DNA from: Cladopsammia gracilis
Taxonomy: Eukaryota; Cnidaria; Anthozoa; Scleractinia; Dendrophylliidae
Assembly: GCA_022457155.1 (NCBI GenBank)
Contig: JAJGOT010000205.1
Location: forward strand, 1,266,501 to 1,330,500
DNA length: 64,000 nt
Direction of reading: 5' to 3'
A program made the translations under genes and the position numbers. The notes below the pieces were generated by a model that was not told the DNA's origin, did not search any database, and worked only from the letters and a program-made list of their open reading frames with translations. Of this stretch, positions 50,758 to 62,000 are shown piece by piece; position 1 is the first letter of the stretch, and each line of letters opens with the position of its first letter.

Positions 50758-53700
50758 TTGCATTCTAACTTCCTTGTTCTTGAGAATACTTTTTATTCAG
50801 GTCAGGAAGTTCCAGGTGTCATAACAGCCAAAAAAGACGCTTCCTGTGACATCGTATGGAGATTTGCCGAGGCTTACCTTCAAGAGGTAAGTGACTGCAT
50901 AAGCATAACAGAAAAATCGATTTTCTTCGTTATAATTGTGGACATATCGAGTCTTTAATGGAATCAAACCATTGATTTTTGCTTTAACGGTGGACTGCTC
51001 TCTACCAAACGTTGGAAGTTGTAATGGTATTCAAAACCATGGTCGTTGCTCAACAATTCTGAAGTTACTCTTCAAACAATGTAATTTGTAAAAAAACAAA
51101 TCACAGGAGGAAAATGTGAGACTTTAGTTGCATTCAAACCGTTTGCTATATCGTTGAAGCTACTGAGAATAGAGACATCATCACAACATAGGTAAACTCT
51201 GGTTTTGCATTCTAACTTCCTTGTTCTTGAGAATACTTTTTTCAGGTCAGGAAGTTCCAGGTGTCATAACAGCCAAAAAAGACGCTTCCTGTGACATGGT
51301 ATGGAGATTTGCCGAGGCTTACCTTCAAGAGGTAAGTGACTGTATAGCATAACAGAAAAATCGATTTTCTTCGCTATAATTGTGGACATATCGAGTCTTT
51401 AATGAGAATCAAAGCCATATCTTTGCTTTAACGGTGGACCTGCTGGTCTCTACCAAACGTTGGAAGTTGAATGGTATTCAAAACCATGGTCCTTGCTCAA
51501 CAATTCTGAAGTTACTCTTAAAACAATGTAGTTTGTAAAAAACAAAACACAGGAGGAAAATGTGAGGCTTTAGTTGCATTCAAACGTTTGCTATATCGTT
51601 GAAGCTACTGAGAATAGAGACATTCATCACAACATAAGTAAACTCTGGTTTTGCATTTAACTTCCTTGTTCTTGAGAATACTTTTTATTCAGGTCAGGAA
51701 GTTCCAGGTGTCATAACAGCCAAAAAAAGACGTTCCTGTGACATCGTATGGAGATTTGCCTGAGGTGGGCCTACAAGAGAATATGATTGTATAAGCATAA
51801 CAGAAAAATCGATTTTCTTCGCTATAATTGTGGACAATCGAGTCTTTAATGGGAATCAAACAATTGATTTTTGCTTTAACGGTGGACCTGCTGGTCTCTA
51901 CTAAACGTTGGAAGTTGTAATGGTATTCAAAACCATGGTCGTGCACAACAATTCTGAAGTTGCTCTTAAAACAATGTAGTTTATAAAAAACAAAGCAAAC
52001 GGAGGAAAATGTCAGACTTTAGTTGCATTGAAACCGTTTGCTATATCGTTGAAGTACTGAGAATTCAGACGCTCATCACAACATAGGTAAACTCTGGTTT
52101 TGCATTCTAACTTCTTGTTCTTGAGAATACTTTTATTCAGGTCAGGAAGTTCCAGGTGTCATAACAGCCAAAAAGACGTTTCCTGTGACATCGTATGGAG
52201 ATTTGCCTGAGGTGGGCCTACAAGAGGAATATGATTGTATAAGCATAACAGAAAAATCGACTTCCTCCGCTATAATTTCGGACATATCGTGTCTTTAGTG
52301 GGAATCAAAACCATGATCATTGCTCTTAACGGTGACCCAACCTGCATCTACCAAAATTTGCAAAGGACGAACAGTAAATCGAGGTTTCAATGAAATTCAA
52401 ACCCGTGGCCTTTGCTGTAACGTGGACCTACTGGTCTCTACCAAACGTTGCAAGTAGTAATGGAAATTCCAAAAACCATCGTCCTTGCTCGACAATTCTG
52501 AAGAGGTAAGTGACTGTATAAGCATAACAGAAAAATCAATTTTCTTCGCTATAATTGTCGACATGTCGAGTCTTTAATAGGAATCAATCCATTGATTTTT
52601 GCTTTAACGGTGGACCTACTGCTCTCTACCAAACGTTGGAAGTTGTAATGGTATTCAAAACCCTGGTCCTTGCTCAACAATTCTGAAGTTACTCTTCAAA
52701 CAATGTAGTTTGTAAAAAAACAAATCACAGGAGGAAAATGTGAGGCTTTAGTTGCATTCAAATCGTTTGCTATATCGTTGAAGCTACTGAGAATAGAGAC
52801 ATTCATCACAACATAGGTTAACTGTGGTTTTGCATTCTAACTTCCTTGTTCTTGAGAACACTTTTTATTCAGGTCAGGAAGTTCCAGGTGTCATAACAGC
52901 CAAAAAAAGACGTTTCCTGTGACATCGTATGGAGATGTGCCGAGGCTTACCTTCAAGAGGTAAGTGACTGTATAAGCATAACAGAAAAATCGATTTTCTT
53001 CGCTATAATTGTGGACATATCGAGTCTTTAATGGGAATCAAACAATTGATTTTTGCTTTAACGGTGGACCTGCTGGTCTCTACCAAACGTTGAAAGTTGT
53101 AATGGTATTCAAAACCATGGTCGTTGCACAACAATTCTGAAGTTACCCTTAAAACAATGTACTTTATAAAGAAACAAAGCAAACGAGAAAAATGTCAGAC
53201 TTTAGTTGCATTGAAACCGTTTGCTATATCGTTGAAGCTACTGAGAATTCAGACGCTCATCACAACATATGTAAACTCTGATTTTGCATTCTAACTTCCT
53301 TGTTCTTGAGAATACTTTTTATTCAAGTCAGGAAGTTCCCGGTGTCATAACAGCCAAAAAACACGATTCCTGTGACATCGTATGGAGATTTGCCGAGGCT
53401 TACCTTCAAGAGGTAAGTGACTGTATAAGCATAACAGAAAAATCGATTTTCTTCGCTATAATTGTGGACATATCGAGTCTTTAATGAGAATCAAACAATT
53501 GATTTTTGCTTTAACGGTGGACCTACTGGTCTCTACCAAACGTTGGAAGTTGTAATGGTATTCAAAACCATGGTCCTTGCTCAACAATTATGAAGTTACT
53601 CTTCAAACAATGTAGTTTGTAAAAAAACAAAGGAGGAAAATGTGTGACTTTAGTTGCATTCAAACCGTTTGCTATATCGTTGAAGCTACTGAGAATAGCG

Positions 53701-54850
53701 ACATTCATCACACATAGGTAAACTCTGGTTTTGCATTCTAACTTCCTTGTTCTGAGAATACTTTTTGTTCAGGTCAGGAAGTTCCAGGTGTCATAACAGC
53801 CAAAAAAGACGCTTCCTGTGACATCGTATGTAGATTTGCCGAGGCTTACCTTTTAGAGGTAAGTGACTGCATAAGCATAACACAAAAATCGATTTTCTTC
53901 GTTACAATTGTGGACAAATCGAGTCTTTAATGGGAATCAAACAATTGATTTTTGCTTTAACGGTGGACCTGCTGGTCTCTACCAAACGTTGGAAGTTGTA
54001 ATGGTATTCAAAACCATGGTCGTTGCACAACAATTCTGAAGTTACTCTTAAAACAATGTAGTTTATAAAGAAACAAAGCAAACGAGGAAAATGTCAGACT
54101 TTAGTTGCATTGAAACCGTTTGCTATATCGTTGACGCTACTGAGAATTCAGACGCTTATCACAACATATGTAAACTCTGGTTTTGCATTCTAACTTCCTT
54201 GTTCTTGAGAATACTTTTTATTCAGGTCAGGAAGGTCCAGGTGTCATAACAGCCAAAAAACACGATTCCTGTGACATGTATGGAGATTTGCCGAGGCTTA
54301 CCTTCAAGAGGTAAGAGACTGTATAAGCATAACAGAAAAATCGATTTTCTTCGCTATAATTGTGGACATATCGAGTCTTTAATAGGAATCAATCCATTGA
54401 TTTTTGCTTTAACGGTGGTCCTACTGCTCTCTACCAAACGTTGGAAGTTGTAATGGTATTCAAAACCATGGTCCTTGCTCAACAATTATGAAGTTACTCT
54501 TCAAACAATGTAATTTGTAAAAAAACAAATCACAGGAGGAAAATGTGAGACTTTAGTTGCATTCAAACCGTTTGCTATATCGTTGAAGCTACTGAGAATA
54601 GAGACGTTCATCACAACATAGGTAAACTCTTTTTGCATTCTAACTTCCTTGTTCTTGAGAATACTTTTTATTCAGGTCAGGAAGTTCCAGGTGTCATAAC
54701 AGCCAAAAAAGACGTTTCCTGTGACATCGTATGGAGATTTACCTGAGGTGGGCCTACAAGAGGAATATGATTGTATAAGCATAACAGAAAAATCGACTTC
54801 CTCCGCTATAATCGGACATATGGAGTCTTTAGTGGGAATCAAAACCAATC
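43980..54850. other. Region rich in small deletions: suspected low-quality consensus
   Basis: Monomer order is normal but nearly every monomer is 1-12 bp short. Examples against otherwise matching copies: GCTCACAATT for GCTCAACAATT (43,985), TTCATCAACATAGG for TTCATCACAACATAGG (44,113), GATTTTGC for GATCTTTGC (45,075), GCCAAAAGACG for GCCAAAAAAGACG (47,176), CTCGCTATATTTCGG for CTCGGCTATAGTTTCGG (48,736), CTTTGTTGC for CTTTGGTTGC (49,948), GTATAGCAT for GTATAAGCAT (51,344), ATAATCGGAC for ATAATCTCGGAC (54,810). Most remove one unit of a homopolymer or dinucleotide. The two higher-order units affected are about 71 bp short in total. A long-read consensus error is the likeliest cause. Confidence 0.75.
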
Positions 54851-57800
54851 ATTGCTCTTAACGGTTAACCAACCTGCATCTACCAAAAGTTGCAAAGGAC
54901 GAACAGTAAATCCGAGGTTTCAATGAAATTTAAACCCGTTGCCTTTACTGTAACGGTGGACCTACCGGTCTCTACCAAACGTTGCAAGTAGTAATGAAAT
55001 TCCGAAAACCATCGTCCTTGCTCGAAGTTTCTGAAGAGGTAAGTGACTGTATAAGCATAACAGAAAAATCGATTTTCTTCGCTATAATTGTGGACATATC
55101 GAGTCTTTAAGGAGAATCAAAGCCATGATCTTTGCTTTAACGGTGGACCTACTGCTCTCTACCAAACGTTGGAAGTTGTAATGGTATTCAAATCCATGGT
55201 CCTTGCTAAACAATTCTGAAGTTACAAACAACGTTGTTTGTAAAAAATAAAACACAGGAAGAAAATGACTGACTTTAGTTGCATTCAAACCGTTTGCTAT
55301 ATCGTTGAAGCTACTGAGAATAGAGACGTTCATCACAACATAGGTAAACTCTGGTTTTGCATTCTAACTTCCTTGTTCTTGAGAACACTTTTTATTCAGG
55401 TCAGGAAGTTCCAGGTGTCATAACAGCCAAAAAAAGACGTTTCCTGTGACATCGTATGGAGATGTGCCGAGGCTTACCTTCAAGAGGTAAGTGACTGTAT
55501 AAGCATAACAGAAAAATCGATTTTCTTCGCTATAATTGTGGACATATCGAGTCTTTAATGGGAATCAAACAATTGATTTTTGCTTTAACGGTGGACCTGC
55601 TGGTCTCTACCAAACGTTGAAAGTTGTAATGGTATTCAAAACCATGGTCGTTGCACAACAATTCTGAACTTACCCTTAAAACAATGTACTTTATAAAGAA
55701 ACAAAGCAAACGAGAAAAATGTCAGACTTTAGTTGCATTGAAACCGTTTGCTATATCGTTGAAGCTACTGAGAATTCAGACGCTCATCACAACATATGTA
55801 AACTCTGATTTTGCATTCTAACTTCCTTGTTCTTGAGAATACTTTTTATTCAGGTCAGGAAGTTCCCGGTGTCATAACAGCCAAAAAACACGATTCCTGT
55901 GACATCGTATGGAGATTTGGCGAGGCTTACCTTCAAGAGGTAAATGACTGTATAAGCATAACAGAAAAATCGATTTTCTTCGCTATAATTGTGGACATAT
56001 CGAGTCTTTAATGAGAATCAAACAATTGATTTTTGCTTTAACGGTGGACCTACTGGTCTCTACCAAACGTTGGAAGTTGTAATGGTATTCAAAACCATGG
56101 TCCTTGCTCAACAATTCTGAAGTTACTCTTCAAACAATGTAGTTTGTAAAAAAAATAACAAAGGAGGAAAATGTGTGACTTTAGTTGCATTGAAACCGTT
56201 TGCTATATCGTTGAAGCTACTGAGAATTCAGACGCTTATCACAACATATGTAAACTCTGGTTTTGCATTCTAACTTCCTTGTTCTTGAGAATACTTTTTA
56301 TTCAGGTCAGGAAGGTCCAGGTGTCATAACAGCCAAAAAACACGATTCCTGTGACATGGTATGGAGATTTGCCGAGGCTTACCTTTAAGAGGTAAGTGAC
56401 TGTATAAGCATAACAGAAAAATCGATTTTCTTCGCTATAATTGTGGACATATCGAGTCTTTAAGGAGAATCAAAGCCATGATCTTTGCTTTAACGGTGGA
56501 CCTACTGGTCTCTACCAAACGTTGGAAGTTGTAATGGTATTCAAATCCATGGTCCTTGCTAAACAATTCTGAAGTTACAAACAACGTTGTTTGTAAAAAA
56601 TAAAACACAGGAAGAAAATGACTGACTTTAGTTGCATTCAAACCGTTTGCTATATCGTTGAAGCTACTGAGAATAGAGACGCTCATCACAACATAGGTAA
56701 ACTCTGGTTTTGCATTCTAACTTCCTTGTTCTTGAGAATACTTTTTATTCAGGTCAGGAAGTTCCAGGTGTCATAAAAGCCAAAAAAGACGCTTCCTGTG
56801 ACATGGTATGGAGATTTGCCGAGGCTTACCTTCAAGAGGTAAGTGACTGTATAAGCATAACAGAAAAATCGATTTTCTTCGCTATGATTGTGGACATATC
56901 GAGTCTTTAATGAGAATCAAAGCCATGATCTTTGCTTTAACGGTGGACCTGCTGGTCTTTACCAAACGTTGGAAGTTGTAATGGTATTCAAAACCATGGT
57001 CGTTGCTCAACAATTCTGAAGGTACTCTTCAAACAATGTAGTTTGTAAAAAAACAAATCACAGGAGGAAAATTTGAGGCTTTAGTTGCATTCAAACCGTT
57101 TGCTATATCGTTGAAGCTACTGAGAGTAGAGACATTCATCACAACATAGGTAAACTGTGGTTTTGCATTCTAACTTCCTTGTTCTTGAGAATACTGTTTA
57201 TTCAGGTCAGGAAGTTCCAGGTGTCATAACAGCCAAAAAAGACGTTTCCTGTGACATCGTATGGAGATTTTCCTGAGGTGGGCCTGCAAGAGGATATGAT
57301 TGTATAAGCATAAGAGAAAAATCGACCTCCTCCGCTATAATTTCGGAAATATCGAGTCTTTAATGGGAATCAAACCCATGATCTTTGATTTAAACGGTGG
57401 ACCTACAGGTCTCTACCAAACGTTGTAAGTAGTAATGGTATGCACAACCCTGGTCCTTGCTCAACAATTCTGAAGTTACTCTTCAAACAATGTAGTTTGT
57501 AAAAAAACAAATCACAGGAGGAAAATGAGGCTTTAGTTGCATTCAAACCGTTTGCTATATCGTTGAAGCTACTGAGCATAGAGACATTCATCACACCATA
57601 GGTAAACTCTGGTTTTGCATTCTAACTTCCTTGTTCTTGACAATACTTTTTATTCAGGTCAGGAAGTTCCAGGTGTCATAACAGCCAAAAAAGACGTTTC
57701 CTGTGACATCGTATGGAGATTTGCCTGAGGTGGGCCTACAAAAGGAATATGATTGTATAAGCATAACAGAAAAATCGACTTCCTCCGCTATAACTTCCGA

Positions 57801-59084
57801 CATATAATGTCTTAAGTGGGAATCAAAACCATGATCATTGCTCTTAACGGTGACCCAACCTGCATCTACCAAAATTTGCAAAGGACGAACAGTAAATCCG
57901 AGGTTTCAATGAAATTCAAACCCGTGGCCTATGCTGTAACGGTGGACCTAGTGGTCTCTACCAAACGTTGCAAGTAGTAATGGAATTCCAAAAACCATCG
58001 TCCTTTACTCGAAGTTTCTGAAGAGGTAAGTGACTGTATAAGCATAACAGAAAAATCGATTTTCTTCGCTATAATTGTGGACATATCGAGTCTTTAATAG
58101 GAATCAATCCATTGATTTTTGCTTCAACGGTGGACCTACTGCTCTCTACCAAACGTAGGAAGTTGTAATGGTATTCAAAACCATGGTCCTTGCTCAACAA
58201 TTCTGAAGTTACCCTTCAAACAATGTAGTTTGTAAAAAAACAAATCACAGGAGGAAAATGTGAGACTTTGGTTGCATTCAAACCGTTTGCTATATCGTTG
58301 AAGCTACTGAAAATAGAGACATTCATCACAACATAGGTAAACTCTGGTTTTGCATTCTAACTTCTTTGTTCTTGAGAATACTTTTTATTCAGGACAGGAA
58401 GTTCCAGGTGTCATAACAGCCAATAAAGACGTTTCCTGTGACATCGTATGGAGATTTGCCTGAGGCGGGCCTACAAGAGGAATATGATTGTATAAGCATA
58501 ACAGAAAAATCGACTTCCTCCGCTATAATTTCGGACATATCGTGTCTTTAGTGGGAATTAAAACCATGATCATTTCTCTCAACGGTGACCCAATCTGCAT
58601 CTACCAAAATTTGCAAAGGACGAACAGTAAATCGGAGGTTTCAATGAAATTCAAACCCGTGGCCTTTGCTGTAACGGTGGACCTACTGGTCTCTACCAAA
58701 CGTTGCAAGTAGTAATGGAATTCCGAAAACCATCGTCCTTGCTCGACAATTCTGAAGAGGTAAGTGACTGTATAAGCATAACAGAAAAATCGATTTTCTT
58801 CGCTGTAATTGTGGACATATCGAGTCTTTAATGTGAATCAAACCCATGATCTTTGCTTTAAACGGTGGACCTACTGGTCTCTACCAAACGTTGGAAGTTG
58901 TAATGGTATTCAAAACCATGGTCCTTGCTCAACAATTCTGAAGTTACTCTTCAAACAATGTAGTTTGTAAAAAAATAAAACACAGGAGGAAAATGTGTGA
59001 CTTTAGTTGCATTGAAACCGTTTGCTATATCGTTGAAGCTACTGAGAATAGCGACGTTCATCACAACATATGTAAACTCTGGTT
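50758..59084 (+). repeat. 16-monomer higher-order unit, 8,327 bp
   Basis: Order: S50758 S51205 hybrid51651 L52100 S52830 S53284 S53731 S54183 L54633 S55357 S55811 S56263 S56710 hybrid57163 L57615 L58350(M2'). Same composition as 31876-40234 but about 32 bp shorter, the loss being concentrated before 54,850. L52100 has ATAATTTCGGACATATCGTG in X where all counterparts have ATAACTTCCGACATATGATG. Confidence 0.87.
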
Positions 59085-62000
59085 TTGCATTCTAACTTCC
59101 TTGTTCTTGAGAATACTTTTTATTCAGGTCAGGAAGTTCCAGGTGTCATAACAGCCAAAAAAGACGCTTCCTGTGACATCGTATGGAGATTTGCCGAGGC
59201 TTACCTTCAAGAGGTAAGTGACTGCATAAGCATAACACAAAAATCGATTTTCTTTGTTATAATTGTGGACATATCGAGTCTTTAATAGGAATCAATCCAT
59301 TGATTTTTGCCTTAACGGTGGTCCTACTGCTCTCTACCAAACGTTGGAAGTTGTAATGGTATTCAAAACCATGGTCCTTGCTCAACAATTATGAAGTTAC
59401 TCTTCAAACAATGTAATTTGTAAAAAAACAAATCACAGGAGGAAAATGTGAGACTTCAGTTGCATTCAAACCGTTTGCTATATCGTTGAAGCTACTGAGA
59501 ATAGAGACATTCATCACAACATAGGTAAACTCTGGTTTTGCATTCTAACTTCCTTGTTCTTGAGAATACTTTTTGTTCAGGTCAGGAAGTTCCAGGTGTC
59601 ATAACAGCCAAAAAAGACGCTTCCTGTGACATGGTATGCAGATTTGCCGAGGCTTACCTTCAAGAGGTAAGTGACTGTATTAGCATAACAGAAAAATCGA
59701 TTTTCTTCGCTATAATTGTGGACATATCGAGTCTTTAATGAGAATCAAAGCTATAATCTTTGCTTTAACGGTGGACCTGCTGGTCTCTACCAAACGTTGG
59801 AAGTTGAAATGGTATTCAAAACCATGGTCGTTGCTCAACAATTCTGAAGTTACTCTTAAAACAATGTAGTTTGTAAACAAACAAAACACAGGAGGAAAAT
59901 GTGAGGCTTTAGTTGCATTCAAATCGTTTGCTATATCGTTGAAGCTACTGAGAATAGAGACATTCATCACAACATAAGTAAACTCTGGTTTTGCAATTTA
60001 ACTTCCTTGTTCTTGAATACTTTTGATTCAGGTCAGGAAGTTCCAGGTGTCATAACAGCCAAAAAAAGACGTTTCCTGTGACATCGTATGGAGATTTGCC
60101 TGAGGTGGGCCTACAAGAGGAATATGATTGTATAAGCATAACAGAAAAATCGATTTTCTTTGCTATAATTGTGGACAAATCGAGTCTTTAATGGGAATCA
60201 AACAATTGATTTTTGCTTTAACGGTGGACCTGCTGGTCTCTACTAAACGTTGGAAGTTGTAATGGTATTCAAAACCATGGTCGTGGCACAACAATTCTGA
60301 AGTTGCTCTTAAAACAATGTAGTTTATAAAGAAACAAAGCAAACGAGGAAAATGTCAGACTTTAGTTGCATTGAAACCGTTTGCTATATCGTTGAAGTTA
60401 CTGAGAATTCAGACGCTCATCACAACATATGTAAACTCTGGTTTTGCATTCTAACTTCCTTGTTCTTGAGAATACGTTTTATTCAGGTCAGGAAGTTCCC
60501 AGTGACATAACAGCCAAAAAAGACGTTTCCTGTGACATGGTATGGAGATTTGCCTGAGGTGGGCCTACAAGAGGAATATGATTGTATAAGCATAACAGAG
60601 AAATCGACTTCCTCCGCTATAACTTCCGACATATGATGTCTTAAGTGGGAATCAAAACCATGATCATTGCTCTTAACGGTGACCCAACCTGCATCTACCA
60701 AAATTTGCAAAGGACGAACAGTAAATCCGAGGTTTCAATGAAATTCAAACCCGTGGCCTTTGCTGCAACGATGGACCTACTGGTCTCTACCAAACGTTAC
60801 AAGTAGTAATGAAATTCCAAAAACCATCGTCCTTGCTCGACAATTCTGAAGAGGTAACTGACTGTATAAGCATAACAGAAAAATCAATTTTCTTCGCTAT
60901 AATTGTCGACATGTCGAGTCTTTAATAGGAATCAATCCATTGATTTTTGCTTTAACGGTGGACCTACTGCTCTCTACCAAACGTTGGAAGTTGTAATGGT
61001 ATTCAAAACCCTGGTCCTTGCTCAACAATTCTGAAGTTACTCTTCAAACAATGTAGTTTGTAAAAAAAACAAATTCACAGGAGGAAAATGTGAGGCTTTA
61101 GTTGCATTCAAATCGTTTGCTATATCATTGAAGCTACTGAGAATAGAGACATTCATCACAACATAGGTTAACTGTGGTTTTGCATTCTAACTTCCTTGTT
61201 CTTGAGAACACTTTTTATTCAGGTCAGGAAGTTCCAGGTGTCATAACAGCCAAAAAAAGACGTTTCCTGTGACATCGTATGGAGATGTGCCGAGGCTTAC
61301 CTTCAAGAGGTAAGTGACTGTATAAGCATAACAGAAAAATCGATTTTCTTCGCTATAATTGTGGACATATCGAGTCTTTAATGGGAATCAAACAATTGAT
61401 TTTTGCTTTAACGGTGGACCTGCTGGTCTCTACCAAACGTTGAAAGTTGTAATGGTATTCAAAACCATGGTCGTTGCACAACAATTCTGAACTTACCCTT
61501 AAAACAATGTACTTTATAAAGAAACAAAGCAAACGAGAAAAATGTCAGACTTTAGTTGCATTGAAACCGTTTGCTATATCGTTGAAGCTACTGAGAATTC
61601 AGACGCTCATCACAACATATGTAAACTCTGATTTTGCATTCTAACTTCCTTGTTCTTGAGAATACTTTTTATTCAGGTCAGGAAGTTCCCGGTGTCATAA
61701 CAGCCAAAAAACACGATTCCTGTGACATCGTATGGAGATTTGGCGAGGCTTACCTTCAAGAGGTAAGTGACTGTATAAGCATAACAGAAAAATCGATTTT
61801 CTTCGCTATAATTGTGGACATATCGAGTCTTTAATGAGAATCAAACAATTGATTTTTGCTTTAACGGTGGACCTACTGGTCTCTACCAAACGTTGGAAGT
61901 TGTAATGGTATTCAAAACCATGGTCCTTGCTCAACAATTCTGAAGTTACTCTTCAAACAATGTAGTTTGTAAAAAAATAACAAAGGAGGAAAATGTGTGA

